Source: Aselliscus stoliczkanus
Taxonomy: Eukaryota; Chordata; Mammalia; Chiroptera; Hipposideridae
DNA: 64,000 bases
Direction of reading: 5' to 3'
Assembly (NCBI GenBank): GCA_033961575.1
Contig: CM066732.1
Span: 83,569,687 to 83,633,686 of the forward strand
A program made the translations under genes and the position numbers. The notes below the pieces were generated by a model that was not told the origin of the DNA, ran no database searches, and saw nothing but the letters and a program-made list of their open reading frames with translations. Below, piece after piece: positions 45,085 through 58,329 of this stretch; the stretch's first letter is position 1, and every line of letters starts with the position of its first letter.

Positions 45085-46350
45085 TACAAGCTTTAGCCAG
45101 TGCAATAAAGCAAGAAAAAGACAGAGCAGGCAACCAAAAAAAAAAAAATGTACAACTCTATTCACAAACAACATTATCATCTGTATAGAAATTGTATGGA
45201 ATATCTAAAAAGATACTAGAAATAATAAGTGAATTTAGTAAGGTTGCAGGATATAAGATCAAGTATACTCAATTGTCTTTCTATATACTAGCAGCAAACA
45301 ATTAAAAATTAAAGTACCATTTATAACATCATTCAAAAATATGACAAACTTAGGGATACAATGACAAAAGATATATAAAACCCCTAAACTAAAAATTATG
45401 AAAGATTACTTAGTGAAATTCATATGAACCTAAATGAAAAGACAACCACCTTTATGGGTTAGAAGGCTCAGTGTTATTAAGATATCAGTTGATATATATG
45501 TAACACCATCACAATCAAAATTCCCTGCAAGGTTTTTTGAGGAAATTGATTAATTGAATCTAAAAGTCCTATGGAAATGTAAAAGCCCTTGGGTAACTCA
45601 AACAACTTTGAAGATTAAAAAACAAAGCTGGAAGGTTAATAATACCTGACTTTAAGACTTACTTAAAAGTTAGTCATCAAGACAATGTAGAAGAGACTTA
45701 AACATAGACAAGTAAGAGAAATAAACAGACTAGAAAGTCCAGTATGGACTCACACATACATGGATATACCAAAGGCAAATTCAGTGGAGTAGGACTAAAC
45801 TTTAACAAATTGAGAAGGAACAAAAGGCTACCTAATAAGCAAAACAAAGGAACATCAACCCATACCTTAAACTACAAACAAACATTATTCCAAATGGATC
45901 ATCTACCTAAATGTAAAACCTAAAACTAGAAAAACTCTAGAAAAACACATGGGAGAAAATTTTTGTGACCTACAGTTAGGCTGATTTCAGTGGTTAGACA
46001 CCAAAAGCATGACTCATGCAACAAAGAAAACATTGATAAATTGGATTTCATAAAAATCAACAATTTCTACACTTTGAGGAGAGAGACATTAAGAAAATAA
46101 AAGTCTTTGTAAGACACCATTAAGAAAATGAAAACGTCAGACACAGCCTGGTAGAAAATATTCACAAATTATGTATCTGATAAAGATAAATTATGTTCAG
46201 AATATACAAATATAGTGACAGGAAAAAAAAAGAAAAAGAAAAGAAAGATGAGTGGTTGCCGAGGTTTAGGGTGTCAGGGAGAGGCAAGAGGGAAGTACTA
46301 CAAAGGGGCATGAGTGAACTTTTGTTGGAAGCTAATAGTTTGTGACTATT
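45085..46350 (+). mobile_element. L1 LINE, ORF2 C-terminal part and 3' UTR
   Basis: Plus-strand L1: 'ggttgcaggatataagatc', 'tctatatactagcagcaaac', 'ttcaaaaatatgacaaac', 'aaagattacttagtgaaatt', 'aaagccct' block and 'aggttaataatacctgac' correspond to the end of the reverse transcriptase and the region after it. From about 46245 'gagtggttgccgaggttta' is 3' UTR-like. Stops and indels throughout. Confidence 0.8.
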
Positions 46351-48730
46351 TTATAAGGCCTAGTTGTTGACATACACTTAGCACTTAGTTTCTGTTGCTA
46401 ATGCTGTTAAATGGAGCTAGCTCTTTAATTAGAGCAATAAAATCAAGTCTCTTTGCCCCTGCAGGTTAAGGCATGACACATTTTTCTAGCAGAATGGTGG
46501 TGTCTGTCAATCAAGAAATTTGTAATCTGAGAGTGAACTTCTAGCTGCAATAGGACAGAGTAGAGCTCTGTATTAGTGGCAGGCTCAGAAGTAGTGAAAT
46601 GGGAATATGGCTTATTATTAATGCCCCTTGCTTTCCATCTTTGTTGGTCAGAGCCCTGTGCAACTCAGATCAATTGACTGCATTCTTAATTGTTTTTTCT
46701 TTAACCTATCAATTTTTAATTTGACATTCCCTCTATTGACATGTCACCATTACTGAGGGCTAATCATGTTAGTTTTAGAATAATGAATGTATCACTGACA
46801 TAAACAAATGACCATGTTTAATAAACTTCTCACAATAATGCAATTGCCCAGCTTTCCCTGGCTCCACCTGTGGATTTGCAATGAAGTTCATTGGAGTTGA
46901 TAGGAAGGAACAGAATCCTTCTTCATAATTTGTATAGATGTTGAATGGCTCTGAAGGAAAGGTTATAGGCTGGTTGCCTGTGGGCAGGACTGAATCTGCA
47001 GATACATTTTGTTTCGTCCACAAGATGCTATCAAGAAATATGATGGAGAGTTTTGGTGCTATTGGTATTGGCTCAGGAGACTGAATTTTCCATTGAAACA
47101 TTCTGATAATCTCTCTTTAACAACAGTGTCTGGATTGTCAAAATGGATTTTTATAAAGAGCAGAATTATTTTTAAAAATTATAGACTTTCAGCTACTTAT
47201 AATACAACCTTGAGTCCTCTGTCACCATCTATTGCTTACCCCTTTTGATTTCATAATATACTTCAATCAGTGTCTTATCTAACTGGGTGGTCTCTTGCAC
47301 TTTAAATCTCAATTATATCCCTTCACTTCAGCAATGACTTACCCACCTTCCCTTACTGAGAAGAATAAAGGCATCTTTTGGGGACTTACTCAACTTACTC
47401 TTCTCTACTGCATCATTTCTGTTTCTTCTAGATTTGTTTTATCCTCTTTAAATTGACTTCTTTCATTTTATAATCATGTTTCAAAACCTTCCATTAGCTT
47501 TGTTTTCTTTTTGACTATTTTCATCTTATCACATCTTATTAGTCAATTTATTAATTTAAAAGAAAAGATTTATTGAACACCCACACATAGGTATAAGTTT
47601 AATCAATTGCCAGGTTCTATATCTTTATAACTAAGACAAAAATCAAGATTGTATGGGCAAATGGGTTTTAAGCCATTAATTATATGATAATGAGAACTGT
47701 ATTTACTGGTGAAATTTACACTTCAGGACCCTTTATTTGCATGGGTCCCTTCAAATGTGTTCTTATAGTCATGTATTCTGTTATGTAAGGCCATTTTCTC
47801 TTTCTACTCCAACATCCCCTCCAACATATTTCCTCTTGGCTCAGGTGGCTTCAGAGAGACACAGGCATATTTAGGATATTATTAGGGGGAAGTTGACTTG
47901 GAAACAGTTTAGGTTAATGGAATACATTTCTGTGGTTTGCAGTCACACCCAAGTTGTTGCTAGCCATTGCAAGGTAGGCATAAGTTCCAGTAATTCCTCC
48001 CACAAACTATATCAACTCACCCAAGATTGGGACACAAAGGTCCAGGACTAGAGTTCATATCTTGTTATGAATATTTCATACAAAGCTTGACACTACAAGA
48101 ATATGGATGGGGGAGGAGAAACAAGATTTAAAATGTGCTGAAGCATAAGTTAATCTGGACAAAGTTCTTCCAGTCATTTGATGTACAAAATTATTTTCAA
48201 AACAGGATCTGATATAATGGATGAACAATCAAAATGAAAGTTCTCTCATGTTAGAACTATACTCAAATAATGCCTTGAAATCTTAGAACCTGTATATATG
48301 AATGATATTAGAGAGAGGTTTTCACAAACTTAACAACATTCTCAAAAAACTGATGTGATCTTATTATTAATAAGTTGTGAAGTGTAAATGAACTTTCCTA
48401 AACTATCAATTAAAACATTCTTCATCCATGCTAGAGGAAGGATCAATTTATCTTTGTATTCTCTCTACTGAAAGGAAGATGACAAAATAGTCACTTAAAA
48501 AAAATGAAGAATATGTATGCAATGAATGTTGAGAAAATTACATATTAGAGAGGTGTGTCAGAAGGTTAATTAATAAAAACATCCTTTTTCAATTTTGGGA
48601 AGCTTTGCAATATAACTTAGTCTTTTTAATTTATAGGATGTTTTGATTTATTTTCTCATTCAAAATATGTATTGTTTTTCATACATAAATTTATATTCAT
48701 AAATTTGTATTATTTTTTCTTACAGAGGGC
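46351..48730. other. Unique sequence, no gene found
   Basis: About 2.4 kb. The 108-codon minus-strand frame at 46775-47101 has no recognisable domain. Short L2/MIR-like wording occurs near 47560-47610. Confidence 0.45.
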
Positions 48731-48738
48731 CCTGAAAG

Positions 48739-49330
48739 TTGTATAAACTTCTAGCTACACGAAACAGACTAAGTGAACTGAATTTTTCCAGGGAAACTCA
48801 GAATTTTCCATGTAGAGGAAAAGGTCTGTATAAAGACTGTTGTCATGTATCATGTAGGGGTCTCACTCAAAGTAGACAAACTCAGATAGGAATAAATCAA
48901 AGAGAGTTCAATAAAGGGACAGTTTTAAAGTGTGGACAAGGGCGTAGGGGAACCATAAGTGATAATACATCAATATCTATTACCTGTCTGTTATCTGCTC
49001 TGGGCCTGAAGCAGTGAGGAAAAACAGCAGTATTGGAACACAGAAGGACAAAACCTTATAGAGAAGAATTTGGCATGGATAGTAGCTGAATACTCTGTTT
49101 GAGGTATGCAAAGAGACCAAGGTAACCAAACTGGGATGGAGTTGAAGAAACACATGCACAGACCCTCACTCCCTTTGCCCCCTCTCCTCTCCTGCCTTAG
49201 TCTCCCATTGATTGTCCTACCCTACTATAGTACAAGGGAGCTGATACAGATGGCCCAACTACTATATCAGAAGCCAAGAGGCAGAGAGCAAGGTAGAGAT
49301 ATGTATAAAGTGGATTTGATCTGACCAACA
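48739..49330. other. Possible unnamed repeat
   Basis: The stretch 'agagagttcaataaagggac', 'gtgtggacaagggcgtaggg' resembles text I associate with an old mammalian LTR internal region, but I cannot assign it. No coding call for the frames at 48739-49017 and 49106-49324. Confidence 0.3.
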
Positions 49331-49336
49331 AAAATA

Positions 49337-49576
49337 TCTGGCTGTGTATATCATAACTGTATACACATGGACACTTTGGTCAGCATTGCTTAAGCAGTAG
49401 TTCACCGTAATCAGAAGTGTCTGGATGCTGATGGTAACCACTTTGATCACCTCTTGTCATTGCAGAAGGCAAACGTGACTTGTATTCATCTTTTGTTACT
49501 GGTATATATTGAGTATTACAATTTTAATACTTTTTTCCTTTCTTAAAATGTGTATACTGGTTTTTAGCATCCTCTG
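49337..49576 (+). mobile_element. Mariner-derived MITE, long subfamily
   Basis: A 240-base element between TA dinucleotides (49335-49336 and 49577-49578), collinear with the copy at 30063. The transposase tail reads GNHFDHLL, with the stop codon lost by a single change. Right end, read inward, is CAGAGGATGCTAAAAA. Confidence 0.85.
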
Positions 49577-49639
49577 TATGTACATAAGTATATATGTATA
49601 CATACGTATGTGTTTTATAGATATATGTATATACATATG

Positions 49640-50010
49640 ATATGTTTGTGATGTGTATACTTATGCTCAGAAATGAAATCACACCTTGCTTACTGTTATA
49701 TACCCGGTTTAATTCACTTAATAACAGATAACCATGGTAAATTCCTTTCTGTGTCATGAGTTGTATTTCTTTGTTTGTTTTGGTTTTTAACATGACAGAT
49801 TTTCATAGGGCTACATAGTTCTAAATTCTATGATGTACCAGAATCCATTTAGTTACTTCAAATTTTCACCATTATATTAAGATTTGTAATACACATCGTT
49901 GTAGATATTTTTTAAGTGATCAACATTAGTGCCTATTTTTCCAATATCCCCACCAAGTTACACTTGAAAGTATTTTAAAGACAGCTATGGGTCCACTTCT
50001 CTACCATCTT
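49640..50010 (-). mobile_element. Old L1 3' UTR, minus strand (possible)
   Basis: 'gaaatcacaccttgcttac', 'taattcacttaataacagat', 'tcatagggctacatagttct' and 'ttgtaatacacatcgttg' recall the reverse complement of an old L1M 3' region. Confidence 0.45.
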
Positions 50011-50045
50011 TTACCACTTAATATTTGTAATCTAAAACTCTTCTT

Positions 50046-50935
50046 TTGGCAGTGAATGATGACTTGCCGATTTTGAATCCCAGTGGCTATTTATCATTCT
50101 TATCATTGACCTTACAGCATTTGATATTATTGACCTCAGTCTTCTATTCAAAAAAAAAAAGTCTCTCTTCTTTTTTGTCCTTTGATATACAACACTGTTT
50201 GAGTCCCTCTTCCTGTTCTTTCTCTATCTTCCCTTTTTGGTGTATCTCCCTCCTGCTTTCTGTTGGATACAGCCATGTACTCAAACTCAGGTCTCCATCG
50301 GCCATTAGTGCTTTTTGGCAGAGTCCAGCAAGCCTTCCATGCCTCTCACATTTATCTCCTCTTTTCCATCTCCCATACTCTCACTCTCATTGGAGCCCTT
50401 ATTATTTGTACCTGGACTAACAACTGCCTCCTTACTGGCCCCCCTGACTCATTCCAGCCGTACCTTCCTAAAACATTACTTTGCTGATGGCACTCTCCTG
50501 AGGAACAGCCTCATGGATCCTCTATTCCAATTATCTATCAAGTGAAGATGAGCTGGAATTTGGTATCCCTCCTCCACTGCTCTGAACATATAGTCGACAG
50601 CCTAGCCTAGCTGCACAGTTTTCTTTTCCAGCTACCCTCAATTCTTTTCCTCATCTCTGCTCTTCAAAATTCCAACTTTTCATTAAGGCTTGACTCAGAG
50701 GCACCTCCTATAAGAACCTTCCTCCAGTCACCTCCATTAAAAATGACCTCAGTCTCCCAGGGTTTATAATTCAGACTTCTTTCTGTTGATATTATAGCCA
50801 GTTTGGGAGGCTTCAAACCTCTACAAGATTATAAAATGGTTGAAAGAAGAATCAGATACCGCTTATCTTCCCCTCAGCATCTAGCATAGAGTTTTATTGC
50901 TGTTAGGTGATTAGTAAATATTAATTAAGTGAAAG
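50046..50935 (+). mobile_element. L2 LINE 3' region
   Basis: 'ttgacctcagtcttctattc', 'caactgcctccttactggcc', 'cctgactcattccagccg', 'cacctcctataagaacctt', and the terminus 'cagcatctagcatagag'. The overlapping open frames of 74-124 codons at 50046-50545 are degraded L2. Confidence 0.65.
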
Positions 50936-52925
50936 AGCCAGCCCTACAACAATTCAACTGAGCCTTTGGGCTTGGGAACAGTTTGGGAAATAGTCTGCTG
51001 ACCTTAGATCATCTCCAGTTTCAGTCTTACAAAGTATCGAACTTAAAGTTGCTACAAAAATTTAAATTCCATGTGTTGTGTTAAGCAGTCACTATGTCCA
51101 ATATGACTGTATCGGCTACCCCAGAATTCTGAAAACTGCAACAGGATTTAATCACGTTTACTTTCAAAGATCTAACAATTTACTCACATTCCAACCACTG
51201 AACAAACTCTTTGAAGGTGCATGACAACGTTTGCCTCTTGCAAACACAGGACAGATGGTTAACTTCTCTGTCTCCATTGCTATGTTTTAGTCTTGCCCAG
51301 AGGAGACAACCTTTGTTGTCTCTTTCCCCCCAACAGTGTTTTATGGGGACAAGTTAAAATACATCTTGCAAGCCGTATCAACCATGGGAGCAGAAACAAT
51401 GAGGCAAGATAAACCTCCCTCCTGTCATGAACAGTGCAAAGCCATATTGCCGCTTTACAAATGGAGAAGAGATGCGCTGGTGTGATGTACACATATGAAG
51501 GTACACATATGATTTCTATCCTACTTAGCTGTGCATGCCTTTCCCTTCCTATGCGATTTCATGCGAGTCATTTCACTTTTCTGTGCATGGCATGAGGTGG
51601 GTACCACCATGCAACCTCTTACTCCTACCTCCCAGGTGGGAGGAGCGCCAGTTGCTAATGCTCTGAGGCCTTCCTGGCTTGGCCCAGGCCCCCACACAAT
51701 GAGATATCCTCTGCGCAATTTGTACCACACCTTTTTCAAGCAAGGAGGCGTCACACAACCCAGCAGTGAACAATGAGGCAGCAGGAGGCAACACCAAACA
51801 GGTGACATTGAACATGTTCAGGAAAAACAAAATTAAGCAGCAAAGCTCTTTAGTGCGAGAGAGGCTTTTAAAGAGAGTTCTCCCAGGTAATGTAAGCAGC
51901 TGCTTCCTCCCAGTTTGCACAAGGACACACCACTGGACCAAACAGGCAACCCCTCCAGCCCCAGGTTAAACAGCTGAGTTGCAATGTGTACCAAATCCAT
52001 TTATTTTCATGTTGCAATAAAAATACTGGATATTTTGTAAATCATAAACGCTCTGATCACATTCCTTTTAAGAATACATGGTAGATTTTCTTACACTGGA
52101 TGCAGCCAATTTATTCACATAGGAGAGGTGTTTGATCAGCCTCCCTGCACAGGGATGAACGTGGCTGCTCGGTTTCTTACTAATTTAGGAGAAGCAGAGG
52201 AAGTGTGACCAGAGACTGGGTGCTGGAAAGGTGTAGGAATTTTCATGTGGAAAATCTGGCCTGTGTCTGGTCAGTTTTAATTTCTAAACACAGCTTACAA
52301 TCTCCAGTCCAACCACATGTTGACCCCCAATTAAACCATGCCATGTAAGACCTCAATGGCACAGATACAGAGAAATCCCATTCTCCACAGTATTGTCAGG
52401 AACTGAACAGAATGGTAATTTTGCATTTGGTATTGTTTGTCAGCCTGTATTTTAATGCATTTTCTAATATGACCACCAGATCCAGAACCAAACCCACATT
52501 GTTCTCCCGGATAAACCTGTAGGGGAAAATTTCCTTTAAGGCATTTTTGCAAAACGACTTATCTTTTTAAGTTCACAGAGTTTCTGAGTGGGTGGAATAG
52601 GTTATGCTTTGCATTTCAAGAAATAGAACAAAATGCCACCAACAACACAGATTTAAACAGTGGCATAGCTGGAGCTCAGAGCGTGCTATTCAAAGAAAAT
52701 ATAAGATTTGACCCACACCTAAGATATGTGTTGTTATGACTATTAATTGGATCCTGAAATCATCGTTTTATGCCAACAACACAACACATATTTACTTAGT
52801 AGTTCTGATGATATTTAATTGGTAAATGGCTGGAGTTAGGTAGTATTAGCTTTCTACATGAGAACAAAAAGGACTTTTGGTTTCATTTGAGTTTTTGGTG
52901 TTTATTTTTTTTTTAGATGTACTGT
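50936..52925. other. Unique sequence, no gene found
   Basis: About 2 kb without a confident repeat. Frames overlap on both strands between 51521 and 51969 (95 and 122 codons minus, 81 plus) and none shows a domain. Confidence 0.4.
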
Positions 52926-52929
52926 GAAG

Positions 52930-53170
52930 GCATTATAAATATATAGTATAGTGATTAAACAGAACAGGCTCTGTAGAGACACAGTCTTGGTTCAAATTCT
53001 GGCTCCAACACCTGGCAGATGACTAAACCTCTCTCTTTCAATGTCCACCCATTTGAAATGGAGTGACAATAACCTCATAAACCTGATGTGAGAATTAAGA
53101 GATAAGTCACCTTAAGTGTTTAGCACTGTGCTTTATATAAAAAAGTACACATAAATGTTTATTTTTATTA
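52930..53170 (+). mobile_element. MIR SINE
   Basis: 'agtgattaaacagaacagg', 'cttggttcaaattctggctc', 'gatgtgagaattaagagata' and 'agtgtttagcactgtgctt' in MIR order. Confidence 0.85.
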
Positions 53171-53309
53171 TGATTAGGGTTCAGATTAATAATATCATTG
53201 AGTGCCTGATAGGTATCAGTGTCTGATAAGTACCAGTAGCTAGTCTTTGGCTTTGCAACGCTATGTCTAGGAGAGTGGCATGTTACCTTGTGGTCTTATT
53301 AAAGAAGAT

Positions 53310-53570
53310 GTTATTATATTGGCGTTTTCTCAGCTCTCTCACTGGTTTATTTAAGGGCTGTCCCTCCCTTGTTACCCCTCCTGCATGCAGCCTCCTCCAG
53401 CCAGAGGTTACTATTTCCTCTGTAGGATCTATGGTCCTGTTATTCATTCAGCCCCTAATATTTATTGCCTTTGTAATTGTATATTTTTTACTTCCACGTC
53501 TCTCTTTTCCAACCAGAGTATAAGCTCTTTGAGAGCAGACAGTGTATCTGTGTATACCACACCAACGGTT
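53310..53570 (+). mobile_element. L2 3' end fragment
   Basis: 'cagcccctaatatttattg', 'accagagtataagctctttg', 'agagcagacagtgtatctgt' match the L2 terminus. Confidence 0.6.
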
Positions 53571-53936
53571 GTTGGTGGTATTTTCTCTTGGAATACAAGA
53601 AGATGGAAACTAGCTCTTAAAAACAATCAGTCTGTTGCCACAAGTGCCTTCATAAGCTTCGAGAGGAATTATAAAACCTTGCATTCTTCTCTTCCATCAA
53701 TCAGCTTATTTCAGCATTGGTAAGACCTCAGCCACCCTGAAGAGATTGTCACGGCAAAAAGACTACACAGGTGAGAAGAGTAGAGAATTAGAAAGACACA
53801 TTTCAGCTCTACACAACTGTACTTTAAGCCTCTTCACAAAAGATCTTATTCTCCACATATAAAAAGAGAGTTAGGCTCATTATATTAATGTAGGAATTCA
53901 AGGCAAAGAAGCTGTAAACTGACACATAAAATTCTA

Positions 53937-53963
53937 TATTTATCTATTGCCTATCTATCTATC

Positions 53964-53994
<31 letters not shown>

Positions 53995-54012
53995 ATCTAT
54001 CTATCATCTATC
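53937..54012. repeat. (CTAT)n microsatellite
   Basis: Imperfect TATC units with interspersed ATCATC; the same motif (other strand) as the array at 63741. Confidence 0.95.
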
Positions 54013-55973
54013 GAGTCAGTGCATCCCCTTGGAGTCCATGCAAGAGTACAGCAAATCTGAAGTCACCATCCTCTTTTTCACTATTCTGCTCATCCTAATA
54101 CGAAAGCCAGTTGGCCATAAACATAGCTGGGGCTCCGATTAACACAGCTGGGTTGATGCTCTCAGCACGTAGCCTACTGCACCTACAGACAACTCTGCAG
54201 ATCTCGCTTTCATTATTGTGCTGCTCGCACAATCATTGGGAAACAATCACAGCCTTGTGGGTGATGATGGACCAAACCCCAGGGTGAGGGCTGCATTTCC
54301 AGTGTGTCTGCCACTGTTTTCTTTAATGATTTTTCAAATGAAGACGGTCTCCATCCTTCCGTTCTTTAGAATGTCTACGCGTATGCTGGGCTTCGACGAT
54401 CGCAAAGCTAATGGTAAAATATGCTCTCTGCAGAACCTCTCTGTCAAGGAGATTTGAATCATTATTTGTCCTCTTCCTGTGGACAGAGTGTAGGGTTAAA
54501 TGGCTGGAGTTTTGGAAACAAAAGATTTATACTCCATTTTCTTTGTACTATCCATCCACGCCTCCTGTAATAGGAGCTGGTTGGAGAGCTGGGCGTCTGG
54601 GTTGTCATTTCTCTCACACGGTATATATTGGAGTCCAAACGACCTCTACACCATCAAGGTTCCACAAACCTTAAATTTAAGCTACCTGCTTAAGTACCTA
54701 AAACAATAACTTTTTTATGTTGCAACAAACATTACATTTAATGAGTACAGTGCACATGTAATGATACAGTGAATCAGTGTGAAGCCTCAAATAATGATTT
54801 CTGTTGGCACTATAAAAGGAATGTAATTTTTCTTGTTGAAATACCATTTTTCAGTTACTGCATGAGTGATGTGGTAATTATCCCCTACACCTGGGATTTA
54901 AATCCAATCCTACAAGCCCATTTTCTGTTTGCAAGCTGTCAGGCTGATGCATAGGCTTTGTTCTTATCTGGCAGTAGGCAAGGAATCGGTAATTCAGAAA
55001 CAACAAAGCCACTGATGGGTCATCATGTAATCTGCACTGAAAATTGCAATCTGTAATGAGATTGGAAACGCAGATGAGGTGACTAAAATTGATTACCTAC
55101 CATATCTGAAAATTTCAATTTTATTGCACAAATATGATCAAACTAGTCCATAAGTTTGGGGATTAGTTGAGAAAGAATAAAGATTACTTTTAAATTAGGT
55201 GAATGCAGATAAGTTATTTAAATGTAAATTATTTGCTTTATAGCAATACGGTTGGTCTGCGGGGTGATTCATATAGCCACATATTTTAAGTCCCCTGATG
55301 GCATCATTTCTGCCTGGGAGTTCCAATTAGAGATGACATATACACTTTCAACTCTTAAGGGGAGTGCAGCAAAGCAGGCCACAAATGGAACTCGCACCAA
55401 TCCCCAGGCCATAAAAATTCACCTTTTATACGCTTATTATGGAAAAAAAAATAATCATCCAGAACCTTGGGAGCTTCAAGAAACAAGCAGCAGACTGTGC
55501 TTGAAGTATTTGCAAATGATTTTTTGTTTTGTTTTGTTTTGTTTCCCACACATATGCTATCTTCCAAGGGTTCAGGCTTTGTGGGTTTAGCTCAGCAGTG
55601 AGGATGTCAGGCTGAGTCCCTGCTTCCTGTAGGAAGCACATGTTTCATACAATCATAAAACTGTAAGAGATATTGATGATATTCTGGCCCAACCTCCAAG
55701 CTGCTATGAACATCTTTCTACTTCTTGTCAGTAGCATGATAATAATTCCTACCATAGGAAATCTGGCAGAACTTAGTGATAGTGAAACAAAAGGTGTATA
55801 TAATAATGGGTCATTATGATGACATGATTTCAGAAATGAATGACAATATGTTCATATAATGCCACCAAAAGAGATCATCTCTTAGTCTAGCTTTCCAGAA
55901 GGTATCCGTTAGCGTGGCAAGAAAGAGCATTGAGAGATTGATTTCTCCTTGAGGAAACACCCTCTAGGAAAAA
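54013..55973. other. Unique sequence; possible conserved non-coding DNA
   Basis: No gene recognised. Parts at 54085-54480 and 55010-55140 look preserved (CpG retained, homeodomain-type cores). The 112-codon frame at 55252-55590 overlaps minus-strand frames of similar length and has no domain. Confidence 0.4.
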
Positions 55974-55975
55974 TA

Positions 55976-57243
55976 TTGGGTTGTCGGAAAAGTCATGATA
56001 TGTCTTTGTGACAGATAGTACTAGTTCATTTTTGGAAGTTCTAGAGTCATTTGCATCTATGTTATTACTATGTTATTTGACAGCTGACAGTTCTAGCTTC
56101 ACTTTTTAAAAAAATTGAGCGATTTGGTTGAGTTTTGGAGATTTTACAAGTTGAAGATGGAAGATCAAACTGTGCATTTTTGCCATATTTTACTGTTTTA
56201 CTTCCATTAAGGGAAGAACGCACATCAAGCTTGTGAAAAGTTGCATAAAGTTTATGGTGACAATGCTCTACAAGAATATCAATGCCAACAATGGTTCACG
56301 AAATTCCATGCTGGTGATTTTGATCTCAATGACACTCCTCAGTCAGAGAGGCCCACTGAGGTTGATGATGACAAAATAAAGGCATTGATTGAGTCAAACC
56401 CATGTTACATGACATGAGAGATTGCAGAAATATTGAACATCCATCATTCAAGCATTCACAACCACCTGAAGAAGCTAGGATACATAAGCAAGCTCAATAT
56501 ATGGGTTCCGCATGAACTCAAAGTTCATTTGATGGAGCGTTTAAATCTGCAATATGCTCATTAAACGTGAGGAAAACAATCCTTTTTTTAAATGACTGAT
56601 AACTGGTGATGAGAAGTGGATGTTTACAACAATGTGGAAATGGTCTTGGTCTCGACGTTATGATATGCCTCAAATGACATCAGACATTCAATCGTGGGAA
56701 GGTTATGCTCTCAGTATGGTGGGATTTTAAAGGTGTCGTGTTTTGGGAGCTCCTACCAAGGAACCAAACAATCAATTCGAATGTGTCCTGTCTCCAATTG
56801 GACAGTTTGAATGAATCCATCATCCAGAAATGTCTAGAGCTTGTTAATTGTAAAGGAGTTGTGTTCCATAGTGACAACGCGAGACCACACACAAGTTTGA
56901 TCACCCGTCAAAAATTATTGGAGCTTGGATGGAATGTGTTGCCACACCCACCATACTTGCCTGACCTTACACCATCAGACTTCCACTTGTTTCACTCTCT
57001 TCAAAACTCTTTGCGTGGTATAACGTTCAATTCAGATGAGGCTGTAAATCAGCACCTTGTTCAGTTTTTCGCAAATAAAGACAGGTCCTTCTATGAAAAA
57101 GGAATCATGAAGCTCACTGAAAGATGGCAAAGGGTTATCGAACAAAACGGGCAATATATCATTGATTGGTCTTTGTTCTTTATATGAATAAATGACCTTT
57201 GAAAACATAGACAAAATATGTCATGACTTTTCCGACAACCCAA
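55976..57243 (+). mobile_element. Full-length mariner transposon, inactive
   Basis: A 1268-bp element with TA flanks (55974-55975, 57244-57245) and inverted ends that begin TTGGGTTGTCGGAAAAGT and match each other for at least 23 bases. The length is what a complete mariner should have. It belongs to a different family from the copies at 8504 and 41397 and from the MITEs. Confidence 0.96.
56157..57187 (+). pseudogene. Mariner transposase gene, full length but broken
   Basis: Encodes a Hsmar/SETMAR-type transposase that binds the inverted ends and cuts DNA. The start is the ATG at 56157. N-terminal helix-turn-helix text includes QWFTKFHAGDFDL and ERPTEVDDD; the WVPHEL linker motif is kept. First catalytic Asp lies in GDEKW (codon 56608), the second in HSDNARPH (56873), the third in TPSDFHLF (56978), with DD34D spacing between the last two. 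In-frame stops occur at 56208, 56415, 56562, 56568 and shortly after. The first Asp is in a different frame from the other two, so at least two shifts are present. The last third (56705-57187) is still open and ends at the normal TGA. Confidence 0.95.
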
Positions 57244-57245
57244 TA

Positions 57246-58195
57246 TATACCATCAAGGCTCCACTTTCCTTGTCTTTGGGTGATAATAGGGCAAAAATGT
57301 TTCCAGCCTGTGGGCTAGAGTTGCTCCTGCAGCTTCAATGGATTCTCCCATTTGGGGAAGACTTTTTTTTTAATAGATTATGGAAAAAAAGTTCCCCTCT
57401 GACCATTGTATTCATGATCTTTACTCATATAAGCATAGTTGAGGAGCTAGAAGGACACATTAGTGAGGAATTGGGTCACATGCTCTAAATTACTCTCCAA
57501 CATGAATGTTTCACCTTAAGAAGTGCCTTCAGAGTTTCAGTGTGTCCTGCCCAGTCTTCTTAGGACGTTTTCCATAAACTGACCCTATTCAGAAGGGAAA
57601 TTCTTAGGAAAAAAATTTGTTATTATTATTATTATTATTTATTAGTTTTGCTTTACATTGTTTTTGCTTTGGTCTTCTTACATTGTGACTTTCCTGTTTA
57701 GTTCCTCTGCGATCAGAGAGGGTCCATGTGGCAGCTGATGCAATAAATAGTCATTGATGTTGATCTACAAATTCCTGAATGACTGAAGCTCTAGTGGTAC
57801 AAATTATTTGCCTGGATTTATGTTCCATTGTTATTTATGTTAACCATTGTATATGTTCTTCTTCTAAAGGAGAAAGGAAGGCACTGCTTGTTCAATTATT
57901 AAATATAAGATGATTTACAACATTCCAAGTACTATTTTCATTCACTGAACTGTTTTCTTTATTTGTGCTCTTTTCTTTTTCAAATGTTAAACCGTTTCCT
58001 TCTGCAATAAGCTCACTTTCCCTTTTACATTCTTTTCTTCTGAAAAATCTCAATATTTCTTTACATGAAGATTTTTTTAATGCTCCTTATTTCTAGCCTC
58101 CAAATCTCACATTCAAAACATAAAAGACGATGTCTGCTGCCCCTGTTCCCATATAACCCATCTCTGCTTCCTCCCACACAAATCTGACTCCTGCC
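57246..58195. other. Unique sequence with a short (TTA)n run
   Basis: (TTA)n at about 57620-57640; no gene or confident repeat otherwise. Confidence 0.45.
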
Positions 58196-58203
58196 CCGCC
58201 CCT

Positions 58204-58214
58204 TTTATTTATTT

Positions 58215-58258
<44 letters not shown>
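58204..58258. repeat. (TTTA)n microsatellite
   Basis: About 13 TTTA units with one shorter unit. Confidence 0.95.
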
Positions 58259-58329
58259 CTGAAACTGTTTTCTTCATGAAGCCTCATGCATGTTACTACA
58301 GTTTCTAGCTTGGAGGGTTGCAGTGTCCC

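Noticed and set aside
51521..51969. Overlapping frames on both strands that might be an exon
   Set aside because: Frames on both strands are open to similar lengths, which is typical of chance in slightly GC-richer DNA.
55580..55625. Possible tRNA gene (a TAGCTCAGCAGTGAG A-box-like string)
   Set aside because: No B box at the right distance and no cloverleaf could be drawn.
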